A stretch of DNA of 64,000 bases from assembly GCA_900696595.1 (NCBI GenBank), contig CAADGT010000143.1, positions 62,001 through 126,000 of the forward strand, in the 5' to 3' direction. The DNA comes from an uncultured Chloroflexota bacterium (GTDB lineage Bacteria; Chloroflexota; Anaerolineae; Anaerolineales; Villigracilaceae). This document shows, in pieces, positions 1 through 7,760 of the stretch. The position numbers and the translations under genes were made by a program. The stretch's first letter is position 1; each line of letters starts with the position of its first letter. The notes beneath the pieces are model-generated. The model worked only from the letters and a program-made list of their open reading frames with translations. It made no database searches and was not told where the DNA came from.

Positions 1-210
1 CCCACCCCATGCCACCGGTTGCGGATCGCCGTCGCCGCGCCGGACGCATCGAACAAAATCGTCGTGGACGTCTATTCCGTATCCAACCCGGGCGAGATTT
101 GCGTTCAAGTCTTGGAAGCGTTCGAGGTTAATTTTTCGCTCGGCAGTTATCCAACAGGGTCGTACAGTCTGTGGGTAAATGGGAAGACGCTTGCGAAATT
201 TGATTCATAA
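1..210 (+). CDS. C-terminal end of a secreted or lipoprotein-like hypothetical protein (5' partial)
   Basis: The frame is open from the first base and ends with TAA at 208-210, so only about the last 69 residues are visible. The residues are rich in Val, Ser and Gly and read like alternating beta strands ending in the motif YSLWVNGKTLAKFDS, as expected for a beta-sandwich domain of an exported protein. No signal peptide or catalytic motif is visible because the start lies outside the window. A TTG at 19 could be read as a start, but the open upstream frame makes a truncated longer gene more likely. Function is unknown. Confidence 0.55.
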   Translation, partial: PTPCHRLRIAVAAPDASNKIVVDVYSVSNPGEICVQVLEAFEVNFSLGSYPTGSYSLWVNGKTLAKFDS

Positions 211-266
211 ACCGTGAAAAAGAAAAAAACGACGCGCTTCTTCGCCCATCTCTTTCGCTTCATCCT

Positions 267-758
267 TCATCCCACATCCCCTTCTTCCCTTCGGCTGACC
301 TTTCCGATCTTTGCATTCACCAGCTTCGCCAAATCGTTCACGCCCAATTGGATATTCAGTCCCCTTTGCCCGCCGGAAATATAGATCTCTTCAAATTCCT
401 CGGCGGAAGAATCAATCGCCACTTGAAACCCCTTGTTGATGAGCGCCAGCGGAGAGATGCCGCCCGCCTGCAAGCCCGTCATTTGCTCGGCTTCGCGCTC
501 GGCAGGCAGATGCATCTTCTTCTCGCCGAGAAACGCCGCCAGCAATTTCAAATCCACTTCGCGCGAAGCGGGGACAAGGACAAGCACAGGCTTGCCTTTC
601 TCGCGTTTTGTGACGATTGTTTTGAACACCTGCTCCGGGGGCGCGTTCAGGCGCTGCGCCGCTTTCAACGCGCCGAGTTTTTCAGCGGGAAGGTCGTGGG
701 CGGTATATTTCACCTTGCGCGAGTCTAACAATCTTGTGACGTTGTTGGCGGTCGGCAT
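267..758 (-). CDS. ybaK: YbaK/EbsC-family Cys-tRNA(Pro)/aminoacyl-tRNA deacylase
   Basis: A protein of 163 residues covering the whole YbaK/ProX-like editing domain. Family members hydrolyse mischarged aminoacyl-tRNA, typically Cys-tRNA(Pro), in trans. Visible signatures are VFKT with Lys46 (the functionally important lysine of YbaK), GGISPL at 99-104, and SGGQRG near 128-133. The ATG at 758 is preferred over one seven codons upstream (779) because AGGAA sits 9 nt before it. The C-terminal residues and TGA stop run into GGATGAA-type heptamer sequence. It is a single gene with no evident operon partner. Confidence 0.88.
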   Translation of the reverse strand: MPTANNVTRLLDSRKVKYTAHDLPAEKLGALKAAQRLNAPPEQVFKTIVTKREKGKPVLVLVPASREVDLKLLAAFLGEKKMHLPAEREAEQMTGLQAGGISPLALINKGFQVAIDSSAEEFEEIYISGGQRGLNIQLGVNDLAKLVNAKIGKVSRREEGDVG

Positions 759-1047
759 GAACGTGATTTCCTGCAACATATTAGACTTTATCGGGAATTA
801 TTTTTGGACGCGGACAAGCGCGGAAAACGCGGATTTATTATTCTTTTATCAGCCTAAATCCGCGTTCATCCGCGTCCGACAAAAGGACTTTGACTGATTG
901 CCGATAATGTCTATTATAAACGCGCCTATTCGACATCCGCGGCCGAATCAAGGGCAACCCTGGGGAAGCGGAATCAGAAACACCCCGACTTCGTCGCAAA
1001 TTCGAGAGATTTTACAACCCGGGCGAAAGTCCTAGTAAAATTCAGGG
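759..1047. other. Intergenic region ybaK-rsh holding a dispersed palindrome
   Basis: This 289-base gap has no convincing ORF. It holds a palindromic repeat (800-888) and, at about 1000-1020, a short stretch resembling part of the repeat at 49540-49580 (the GAGATTTT core followed by an AACCCGGG-like end). Next to rsh there is a -10-like TAAAAT at 1036-1041, only 6 nt before the ATG. Confidence 0.5.
800..888. repeat. Dispersed palindrome, family A (ACGGATT type), copy 1
   Basis: Imperfect inverted repeat: GGACGCGGA and AACGCGGATTTA on the left pair with TAAATCCGCGTT and TCCGCGTCC on the right, around an AT-rich centre. Related copies lie at 22650-22750, 24276-24404 and 46612-46746. Transcribed, it would form a long hairpin. 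Confidence 0.75.
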
Positions 1048-3264
1048 ATGAAATCCGCCGTCATTGAAATCCCGTTCGAGCAATTGATGGAGCAACTCCC
1101 CGAAGGATACACGCCCGCCGACAAGGAACTGGTCGCGCGCGCCTACGCCTACGCGGAAGAGGCGCATCGCGGGCAAAAGCGCCATTCGGGCGAGCCGTAC
1201 GTCAACCACTGCATCGCCGTGGCAAACATACTCTCGGAGTTGAAAGTTCCCGCCGAGGTGATTGCCGCCGGGTTGCTTCACGATACGGTCGAGGATACGC
1301 CCGTCACACTGGCGGACATCCGCCGCGAATTTGGGGATAACGTGCGCTTCCTTGTGGACGGAGTGACCAAATTGACCCACCTGCCGCGAGTCTCGCGCGG
1401 AGACCAGCACGCCGAATCAAACGACAACGAAAAGGAAGCCCCGCACATCGAGCCCGCGCGCCTGGGACGCAAGGAAGACATGGTCCCCGAGACTCTGCGC
1501 AAGACCTTCCTTGCCATGGGCGAGGATGTGCGCGTGGTGTTGATCAAACTGGCGGACCGCCTGCACAATATGCGCACGCTGGGACACATGCCCGAACACA
1601 AACAAAGACGCATCGCGCAGGAGACGCTGGATATTTTCGCGCCGCTGGCAAACCGCCTCGGAATCTGGCAGTTGAAGTGGGAACTTGAAGACCTGAGTTT
1701 CCGCTACGTTCAGCCGGAGAAATACAAGGAGATCGCCGGCGCCCTGGCGGAGAAACGTCCCGACCGCGAACGCCAACTGGAGGAGATCAAAGCCAGCCTG
1801 AAGCGCCTGCTGGACAAGAGCAACATCAAAGCCGAAATCAGCGGGAGACCGAAACACATCTACTCGATTTACAAGAAGATGCAGAAGAAGGATACAGTTT
1901 TCAGCCGGTTGTACGATGTGCGCGCCGTCCGTTTGATCGTGCCGGACATACCCTCCTGCTACGCCGCCCTGGGCGTGATCCACATCACATGGCGCCCCGT
2001 CCCGGACGAGTTCGACGATTACATCGCCGCGCCCAAGGATAATCACTACCAATCCCTGCACACGGCGGTGATGTACGACGACAAACGCCCGGTCGAGATC
2101 CAGATCCGCACGCAGGAAATGCACATGAGCGCGGAATACGGCATCGCCGCGCACTGGCGCTACAAAGAGGGCGGCAAACACGACAGGCAGTTCGAAGAAC
2201 GCATCAAAGACCTGCGCAAGATGATGGACTGGGGCGGCGAGGTAAAAGACGCTGCGGAGTTCGTCGAATCGATGCAAAGCGACGTCTTCCGCGACCGCGT
2301 CTATATCTTCACCCCGCGCGGCGACGCCATTGACCTGCCAGCCGGTTCGACCCCGATTGACTTCGCCTACCACGTCCACACGGACATCGGTCATCGTTGC
2401 CGCGGCGCGCGGGTGAACGGAAAACTCGTGCCGCTGGACCATGAATTAAAGACCGGCGACCAGGTGGAGATCCTGACCGCCAAGCGCGGGGGACCCAGCC
2501 GCGATTGGCTGAACAACAATCTCGGGTTGGTCAAGACCCAGCGCGCGCGCTCGAAGATCCGCGTGTGGTTCAAAAAACTGGAAGACGAACAAAATCTCGC
2601 CACCGGCCGCGAGACCTTCGAACGCGAACTGCAAAGACTGGGGATCGGCCAGGTCAATTTCGAAAAACTGGCGCGCGAATTGGGTTACAAAACGCCGGAC
2701 GAAATGTTCATAGACCTCGGCACGGGGGAACTTTCCCTCAGCAAACTCATCCGGCAGTTCTCCCAGGACGAGGAGATCAAGGACATCCTCGAAGCCAACG
2801 CGCCCGCCGCGCCTCAAAAACCCACCGACGCAATCGAGGTCGTCGGATTGAAGGGAATGCTCGCCAGCATGGCGAAATGCTGCAACCCAATGCCCGGCGA
2901 TCAGATCGTGGGCTACATCACACGCGGACGCGGCGCGACCATCCACCGCCAGGATTGCCCGAACATTTTGCAGGCAAAAGACCGCGAGCGGCTCTTGAAA
3001 GTCGGCTGGGGACATGTGGAGCAGACCTTCCCGATCCCGATCAAGATCAAAGCCTACGACCGCGAAGGACTGCTGAGCGACATCTCGTACCTGCTCGCGG
3101 ACGAGAACATCAACATCAACGACGTCTCAGTCAACGTCAACCGCAGCATCGCCGACTTAAGACTCATCATCGAAGTGAAAGACCTCGCGCAATTGAGCCG
3201 CATCCTGACGCGCATCGAAAACCTGCCAAACGTCATGGAAGCGGCGCGGACAAAGCCGGGGTAA
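1048..3264 (+). CDS. rsh: Bifunctional (p)ppGpp synthetase/hydrolase, RelA/SpoT homolog
   Basis: Long RSH enzyme (738 aa) of the stringent response, making and degrading (p)ppGpp. Order: HD hydrolase domain with H54, HD 78-79 and ED 82-83; synthetase domain with the RPKHIYSIYKK loop and the CYAALGVIH stretch; TGS domain; a Cys-Cys-Pro region (KCCNPMPGDQIVGY) typical of the RIS/zinc-finger segment; C-terminal ACT domain. Both catalytic halves look intact, so it is probably the only long RSH. Odd point: about 30 extra polar residues (near 115-145) sit inside the HD domain before the conserved RVVLIKLADRLHNMRT stretch. A TAAAAT box lies 6 nt before the ATG and no clear Shine-Dalgarno is visible. 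Confidence 0.95.
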   Translation: MKSAVIEIPFEQLMEQLPEGYTPADKELVARAYAYAEEAHRGQKRHSGEPYVNHCIAVANILSELKVPAEVIAAGLLHDTVEDTPVTLADIRREFGDNVRFLVDGVTKLTHLPRVSRGDQHAESNDNEKEAPHIEPARLGRKEDMVPETLRKTFLAMGEDVRVVLIKLADRLHNMRTLGHMPEHKQRRIAQETLDIFAPLANRLGIWQLKWELEDLSFRYVQPEKYKEIAGALAEKRPDRERQLEEIKASLKRLLDKSNIKAEISGRPKHIYSIYKKMQKKDTVFSRLYDVRAVRLIVPDIPSCYAALGVIHITWRPVPDEFDDYIAAPKDNHYQSLHTAVMYDDKRPVEIQIRTQEMHMSAEYGIAAHWRYKEGGKHDRQFEERIKDLRKMMDWGGEVKDAAEFVESMQSDVFRDRVYIFTPRGDAIDLPAGSTPIDFAYHVHTDIGHRCRGARVNGKLVPLDHELKTGDQVEILTAKRGGPSRDWLNNNLGLVKTQRARSKIRVWFKKLEDEQNLATGRETFERELQRLGIGQVNFEKLARELGYKTPDEMFIDLGTGELSLSKLIRQFSQDEEIKDILEANAPAAPQKPTDAIEVVGLKGMLASMAKCCNPMPGDQIVGYITRGRGATIHRQDCPNILQAKDRERLLKVGWGHVEQTFPIPIKIKAYDREGLLSDISYLLADENININDVSVNVNRSIADLRLIIEVKDLAQLSRILTRIENLPNVMEAARTKPG

Positions 3265-3267
3265 AGC

Positions 3268-3366
3268 CCATCATTGCGAGGAGGGCGCTCTTCCCGACGA
3301 AGCAACCTTATGATCGAAGGCAGAGATTGCTTCGAGCGGAACAAGAACGCCCTCGCAACGACATAA
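3268..3366. repeat. Dispersed repeat family C (CATTGCGAGGAG / GAAGCAATCT type), copy 1
   Basis: The gap between rsh and moeA contains CATTGCGAGGAGGGCG, then GACGAAGCAA, then a second inverted GATTGCTTCG...CTCGCAACGACA unit. Similar units lie at 35557-35600, 40713-40830 and 57783-57872. Such hairpin-forming units are common between genes in many bacterial genomes. Confidence 0.7.
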
Positions 3367-3398
3367 TTGACTTGGGGGTATAATCGCCGCGCTTAAAC

Positions 3399-4613
3399 AT
3401 GCCAAGCGTACAAGAAGCGCGCGAGCGCATCCTTTCCCAGGTTAAAACTACGCCGATAGAAACGGTCGCGCTGGACGACTCTTTGAACCGCGCGCTGGCG
3501 GCGGACATCCTTGCGGACGGAGACTATCCGCCCTTCGACAATTCGGCGGTGGATGGATTTGCCCTGCGCGCCGGAGACGTTTCCGCCTCCTCCGCGACGT
3601 TGAGCGTGGTCGCCGACATTCCAGCCGGTTCCGCGCCGACGGTTGTTCTACAAGCCGGTCAAGCCGCGCGCATCATGACCGGGGCGCAGACGCCGCAGGG
3701 CGCGGATTGCGTCATCCCCATCGAGGAAACGGATTTCAACGATCAGCAGGCGGGAACGACTCCCCCAAAGACCGTCAGGATTGCAAAACAGATGAAACCC
3801 GGCGAGAACATCCGCCTGCGCGGGACGGATATGCGGGCGGGCGATGTGGTTCTAAAAAAGGGAAGGACGCTCAAACCGCAGGATTTGGGGTTGCTCGCAA
3901 CGCTCGGATACGCGGATGTATCTGTCCATAAAAAGCCGCGCGTCGCGTTGATGTCATCCGGCGATGAACTGCTCGAAGCAGGCGCGCCGCTCGAACCGGG
4001 AAAGATCCGCGATTCGAATTCGCATGTCCTCGCGGCGGCGCTTGCCGGCGCCGGCGCGGAAGTCATCCGACTCGGACTCGCAAAAGATACGCGCGAATCT
4101 GTAACCGCATTATTGGATGAAGCGATCCATAAAAAAGCCGGGTTGATCCTTTCCTCCGCCGGAGTCAGCGTGGGCGCGTTCGATTTCGTCAAGGAGGCGG
4201 TCGAGACAAACGGAAACTTGGATTTCTGGAAGGTCAACATGCGCCCGGGCAAACCGCTTGCGTTCGGATCCTATCGCGGGATTCCGTTCATCGGCTTGCC
4301 GGGCAACCCGGTCTCGGCTTTTGTAGGCTTCGAGGTTTTCGTTCGCCCCACGCTCCAGCGTATGAGCGGCTCAATGGACGGAGACCGGCAAAGGCTGAGA
4401 GTCCGATGCGCGCAGAAGATCGAATCGGACGGGAGGGAGAGCTATCTGCGGGCGAGGATCGAATCCATAGACGGCGTCCCATCCGCATTCCTTGCCGGGC
4501 ATCAGGGGTCGGGCAATCTGTTGTCGCTGGTTCAGGCGGATGCTTTACTAATCATTCCCGCTGGTGTAAAATGCCTGCCTGCTGGCTCGGAAACGGACGC
4601 AATATTATTGTGA
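3399..4613 (+). CDS. moeA: Molybdopterin molybdenumtransferase MoeA
   Basis: MoeA inserts molybdate into adenylylated molybdopterin, the last step of molybdenum cofactor synthesis. The 404 residues match the usual length, with PFDNSAVDGFA at 45-55, the SSGDELL segment of the MoaB/Mog-like domain at 186-192, SVGAFDFVK near 257-265 and GLPGNPVSAF at 299-308. The start follows a TATAAT box at 3379-3384. The stop codon (4611-4613) sits inside the GAGGAAA ribosome site of the next gene, so moeA and the VKOR gene are probably cotranscribed. No other moa/mob genes are in the window. Confidence 0.95.
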   Translation: MPSVQEARERILSQVKTTPIETVALDDSLNRALAADILADGDYPPFDNSAVDGFALRAGDVSASSATLSVVADIPAGSAPTVVLQAGQAARIMTGAQTPQGADCVIPIEETDFNDQQAGTTPPKTVRIAKQMKPGENIRLRGTDMRAGDVVLKKGRTLKPQDLGLLATLGYADVSVHKKPRVALMSSGDELLEAGAPLEPGKIRDSNSHVLAAALAGAGAEVIRLGLAKDTRESVTALLDEAIHKKAGLILSSAGVSVGAFDFVKEAVETNGNLDFWKVNMRPGKPLAFGSYRGIPFIGLPGNPVSAFVGFEVFVRPTLQRMSGSMDGDRQRLRVRCAQKIESDGRESYLRARIESIDGVPSAFLAGHQGSGNLLSLVQADALLIIPAGVKCLPAGSETDAILL

Positions 4614-4619
4614 GGAAAC

Positions 4620-5045
4620 GTGAATAAATGGCTTTATCGCGCATCGGCGGCGCTTGCGATCGTCGGGCTGGCGGTTTCAATTTACATGGCGATCTACAAA
4701 TATACCGGCAACGATGGCATGTGCCTCGGCTCGGGCGATTGCTCGACGGTCAACGCCAGCGTGTACTCCGAAGTGAACGGCATTCCGGTGGCGGTCTTCG
4801 GCGTCGTCGGGTATGCGGCGATCCTGATCGCGCATTTTTACGAAGATAAAACTGAATTTCTGCGGCGCAACGGGACGACGCTGATCTTCGGCATGTCGTT
4901 GACCGGTTTTCTCTTCACGCTCTGGCTGATCTATGTGGAGGTCGCCCTGCTAAAAGCGCTCTGCCCATTTTGCGTCGCATCACAGGTTGCGATGACCCTC
5001 GTCTTTATCGTCGCGGTCGCGCGCCTGATCCGAAACGAAATATAG
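4620..5045 (+). CDS. Vitamin K epoxide reductase (VKOR) family membrane protein
   Basis: A four- to five-helix membrane protein of 141 aa. Bacterial VKORs reoxidise the periplasmic dithiol oxidase (DsbA-like partner) using quinone. All four hallmark cysteines are present: the loop pair C35 and C41 (CLGSGDC) and the redox pair C115-P-F-C118, plus the usual Ser/Asn-rich loop after C41. There is no fused thioredoxin domain, so the partner must be separate. GTG start with GAGGAAA ahead of it, 6 nt after moeA. Confidence 0.9.
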   Translation: MNKWLYRASAALAIVGLAVSIYMAIYKYTGNDGMCLGSGDCSTVNASVYSEVNGIPVAVFGVVGYAAILIAHFYEDKTEFLRRNGTTLIFGMSLTGFLFTLWLIYVEVALLKALCPFCVASQVAMTLVFIVAVARLIRNEI

Positions 5046-5055
5046 GAGGATTGAA

Positions 5056-5283
5056 ATGCCCCGCATCAAATGTCATTATACCGACTGCGTATTCATAGAC
5101 GAAGGGTTGTGCGGCGCGGCAGCCGTGGAACTGGACCCGGACACGGGTTGCGTCACCTATTCCCCCATCGAAGGCGGCGGCAACGATGAGTGGGAGGACG
5201 AAGACGATGTGGATGAATGGGAGGATGACGAGATGGACGGCGAAGAGGACGATGAATGGATCGAGGAGGAGGACGAGTTTTAG
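5056..5283 (+). CDS. Small Cys-containing acidic protein (DUF1540-like N terminus)
   Basis: A 75-residue protein with a good AGGAGG site. The N-terminal third carries C6, C11, C19 and C32 in a CHYTDC...LCGAAAV...GC arrangement that resembles DUF1540-type small metal-binding proteins. Residues 44-75 are almost entirely Asp, Glu and Trp. It lies 10 nt after the VKOR gene, so it probably belongs to the same transcript, which ends at a terminator at 5326. Function unknown; metal binding is inferred. Confidence 0.7.
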   Translation: MPRIKCHYTDCVFIDEGLCGAAAVELDPDTGCVTYSPIEGGGNDEWEDEDDVDEWEDDEMDGEEDDEWIEEEDEF

Positions 5284-5325
5284 CCGCGCCTCGCCCCGGG
5301 ATTTGAACCTGATCGAACCCATCGC

Positions 5326-5350
5326 GCCTTCCCCTGCGGGAAGGCTTTTT
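5326..5350 (+). terminator. Rho-independent terminator after the moeA-VKOR-small protein unit
   Basis: GCCTTCCC (5326-5333) pairs perfectly with GGGAAGGC (5338-5345) around a 4-nt loop, followed by five T residues. Confidence 0.88.
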
Positions 5351-5375
5351 AATTCCCCAATCATAACCCGGCGGG

Positions 5376-5381
5376 TATAAT
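5376..5381 (+). promoter_or_regulatory. -10 box of udk, leaderless type
   Basis: Perfect TATAAT followed by only 7 nt (CAAGCGC) before the udk ATG at 5389. A start site about 7 nt after the -10 would coincide with the start codon. No Shine-Dalgarno is present. Confidence 0.6.
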
Positions 5382-5388
5382 CAAGCGC

Positions 5389-6012
5389 ATGACGCAGAAA
5401 ATCCCATTGGCGATCGGAATCGCGGGCGGGTCGGGGTCGGGCAAGACAACCGTCGCGCAGGAGATTTTGAAACGGGTCGGGGCGGAGCGGATCGCCTACC
5501 TGCAACACGATTCGTATTACAAGGATATTCGGGCGATGAAAGCGGCGCGACATTCCGAGGTCAATTTTGATCACCCGGACGCGCTCGAAACCGAACTGCT
5601 GATCCAGCATGTCGTCGCGCTCAGGGGTTTCAAGCCGATCCACGTCCCCATTTACGATTTCTCGAACGACACCCGCAAACCCGAAACCTTCACGGTCGAG
5701 CCGAGGAAGGTGATCCTCGTCGAGGGGATTCTGCTTTATGCGGAGCCGGAATTGCGCAAATTATTCGACGTCAGGCTTTTTGTGGACACCGACGCCGACA
5801 TCCGCTTCATCCGCCGCCTTCGCCGCGATATTACCGAGCGCGGGCGTTCGACCGAATCGGTGATCGAACAATATCTGGCGACCGTGCGCCCGGCGCATCT
5901 GGAGTTCGTCGAACCATCGAAGCGTTACGCCGACGTCATCATTCCCGAAGGCGGATACAACGCCGCCGCGCTGGACATGGTCACAGCGAGGATCGAGACG
6001 CTATTAAAGTAA
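5389..6012 (+). CDS. udk: Uridine kinase
   Basis: Phosphorylates uridine or cytidine in pyrimidine salvage. The 207 aa show the P-loop GGSGSGKTT at 13-21, the HDSYYKD nucleoside-binding segment near 40-46, the NFDHPDALET motif and an RLRRD...ERGR lid region typical of the family. It lies alone between a terminator and a short repeat. Confidence 0.95.
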   Translation: MTQKIPLAIGIAGGSGSGKTTVAQEILKRVGAERIAYLQHDSYYKDIRAMKAARHSEVNFDHPDALETELLIQHVVALRGFKPIHVPIYDFSNDTRKPETFTVEPRKVILVEGILLYAEPELRKLFDVRLFVDTDADIRFIRRLRRDITERGRSTESVIEQYLATVRPAHLEFVEPSKRYADVIIPEGGYNAAALDMVTARIETLLK

Positions 6013-6015
6013 ACC

Positions 6016-6078
6016 GCAGGGGCGACCCGTCAGGGTTTTACACGACTCTGCTTTTCAAAGAAAGGGTCGCCCTGTTAC
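6016..6078. repeat. Dispersed repeat family D (GGGGCGACCCGT type), copy 1
   Basis: CAGGGGCGACCCGTCAGG is mirrored by AAGGGTCGCCCTG about 40 nt later, giving an imperfect hairpin after udk. A second copy with the same CCGCAGGGGCGACCCGTC start is at 25257-25305. Confidence 0.65.
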
Positions 6079-6105
6079 GCAAAGAAAATCAAACAAGGAG
6101 AAAAA

Positions 6106-6615
6106 ATGACAAAGCAATGGAGCAAGCAACCCGAAATGCAGATTGACCCGAAGAAGAAATACCGCGCCCGCATGGAGACGGATAACGGCGCGATGGTAAT
6201 CGAACTCTTCGCAGATAAGACCCCCATGACCGTCAACAACTTCGTCTTTCTCGCGCGCGAAGGTTTTTACGACGGGGTCATCTTTCATCGCGTGATCGCC
6301 AACTTCATGGCGCAGGGCGGCGACCCGACCGGCACAGGCAGGGGCGGACCCGGATACAAATTCGCCGATGAATTCCATCCCAGCCTGCGGCACGACAAGC
6401 GCGGAATCCTTTCCATGGCAAACGCCGGACCCGGCACGAACGGCTCGCAATTCTTCATCACGCACGGTCCCACCCCGCATCTCGACAACCGGCATACGGT
6501 CTTCGGTCAGGTTGTGGAGGGCGAAGACGTGCTGATGTCCATACCGGAGCGCGACCCGGGCAACGTCAACGCTCCGGCTGTGAAGATCATCCGTGTCATC
6601 GTCGAAGAAAGCTAA
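6106..6615 (+). CDS. ppiB: Cyclophilin-type peptidyl-prolyl cis-trans isomerase
   Basis: Catalyses proline isomerisation during folding. The 169 aa have the cyclophilin core [19 protein letters not shown], the FADEF segment, [19 protein letters not shown] and the [11 protein letters not shown] strand, including the catalytic Arg and the substrate-site Phe and His. There is no signal peptide, so it is cytoplasmic. Strong AAGGAG site. Its last 23 nt overlap the next gene, implying translational coupling. Confidence 0.94.
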   Translation: MTKQWSKQPEMQIDPKKKYRARMETDNGAMVIELFADKTPMTVNNFVFLAREGFYDGVIFHRVIANFMAQGGDPTGTGRGGPGYKFADEFHPSLRHDKRGILSMANAGPGTNGSQFFITHGPTPHLDNRHTVFGQVVEGEDVLMSIPERDPGNVNAPAVKIIRVIVEES

Positions 6616-7270
6616 AGGGAAGGCGGCCGCCAGGACGAAAAGCGCGAAGAAGGCTGTGACGGGAAAGAAGAAAGAAGAAAGAGCGCCTGTGGCTCAGGCA
6701 GTCGTCGTCCCCCAACCAAAACCAGGCGCCGAGATTGGAAAGACCGTCCTGCGCGTCCTCGCTGTTTTGGTCGTCATTGGCATCACGGCTTATGTGTACA
6801 GCATCCGCGACCGGGCGGAGGAGTTTGCAGAGTTCGGTTATCTCGGCGCGTTTCTTATCGCGCTGATCGCCAATGCAACTGTGATTCTGCCCGCGCCCGG
6901 CGTAGCGATCATCTTCGCCATGGGCGGGGCGATCAACCCGATTGGAGTTGGGCTGGCGGCGGGGGCAGGCGGCGCGCTCGGCGAAGTAACGGGCTACCTC
7001 GCGGGTTACGGCGGGCAGGGAGTCGTGGAAAATACGAACACGTACAATCGTATCCTGCCCTGGGTTCAAAAACACGGCGCATGGGTGATCCTCATCCTCT
7101 CCGCGATCCCAAATCCGTTCTTCGACATGGCGGGCATCGCCGCGGGCATTGCAAAAGTGCCGGTTTGGAAATTTCTGCTCGCCTGCTGGCTTGGCGTGAC
7201 GATTAAAATGACGATCTTCGCCTTTGCTGGCGCGTACTCGATGGATTGGGTTGCGGGTTTTTATGAATGA
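6593..7270 (+). CDS. VTT (SNARE-associated/DedA-like) domain membrane protein
   Basis: A 225-aa protein whose first 45 residues are Lys/Ala-rich and probably cytosolic, followed by a membrane helix (about 52-70) and the hydrophobic VTT core with glycine-rich segments ([24 protein letters not shown]) and an AIPNPFFD motif. Family members (YqaA/DedA/TVP38 group) have been linked to lipid scrambling or membrane homeostasis; the substrate here is unknown. GTG start inside the end of ppiB. Confidence 0.82.
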   Translation: MSSSKKAKGKAAARTKSAKKAVTGKKKEERAPVAQAVVVPQPKPGAEIGKTVLRVLAVLVVIGITAYVYSIRDRAEEFAEFGYLGAFLIALIANATVILPAPGVAIIFAMGGAINPIGVGLAAGAGGALGEVTGYLAGYGGQGVVENTNTYNRILPWVQKHGAWVILILSAIPNPFFDMAGIAAGIAKVPVWKFLLACWLGVTIKMTIFAFAGAYSMDWVAGFYE

Positions 7271-7327
7271 CCCCCTCTGCGCGTTCGCGCGATAACAAAT
7301 TTACAACAGGAAATCCAGGAAATAATC

Positions 7328-7630
7328 ATGACCGCCGACCCGACCTTTCGCATGACCGCGCAAGAGATACTTTTCATCAAAGGGCGCGGAACCGTCGTCA
7401 TCGGGCGGATCGAAAGCGGAACGATCGCCGTCGGGGATGAAGTCCAGGTTCGGGGAACAAACATCCACAAAACGGCTGTGGCCGCCGCCGTGGAAATAGA
7501 CCGCAAGCCGGTCGAGCGCGCCCACGCAGGCGATAATGTCGGGGTGAGGCTGAACGACCTCGACGAAGAAAACCTTCAGCCGGGCGACCTATTGACCGGC
7601 TCCGACCTCCAATTCAGTTGGAAACCATAG
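7328..7630 (+). CDS. Free-standing EF-Tu domain-2-like beta-barrel protein
   Basis: A 100-residue protein made only of a translation-factor domain-2 fold: FRMTAQEILFIKGRGTVVIGRIESGTIAVGDEVQV is the classic EF-Tu domain-2 pattern, ending with an AGDNVGVRL and LQPGDLL segment. There is no GTPase domain before it or domain 3 after it. The ATG at 7328 follows a CCAGGAAAT site, so this is not the tail of a broken EF-Tu gene. Function unknown. The terminal TAG lies at the edge of repeat family B. Confidence 0.72.
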   Translation: MTADPTFRMTAQEILFIKGRGTVVIGRIESGTIAVGDEVQVRGTNIHKTAVAAAVEIDRKPVERAHAGDNVGVRLNDLDEENLQPGDLLTGSDLQFSWKP

Positions 7631-7732
7631 CGCGGTTCGTACGGCAAACTTTAGTTTGCGCCTGCGCGAGAAGCAAACTGAAATTTGCAGCGCCGCGCAA
7701 AATCTTCGCGACGGGCGTAGTTTTTAAAAAGT
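7625..7732. repeat. Dispersed repeat family B (GCAAACTTTAGTTTGC type), copy 1
   Basis: Starts with CCATAGCGCGG, has a palindrome GCAAACTTTAGTTTGC, a second GCAAACTGAAATTTGC palindrome, and ends with GCGCAAAATCTTCGCGAC. It matches the element at 22443-22545 almost unit for unit. The TAG in CCATAGCGCGG is the stop codon of the upstream gene here. Confidence 0.78.
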
Positions 7733-7760
7733 AATGCTATAAACCACCAAGGAGTCAACC

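Noticed and set aside
1417-2442. Long antisense reading frame opposite the RSH gene (341 codons)
   Set aside because: High GC yields long open frames in the opposite strand of real genes. It lacks a ribosome site, shares no family and the sense frame is clearly RSH.
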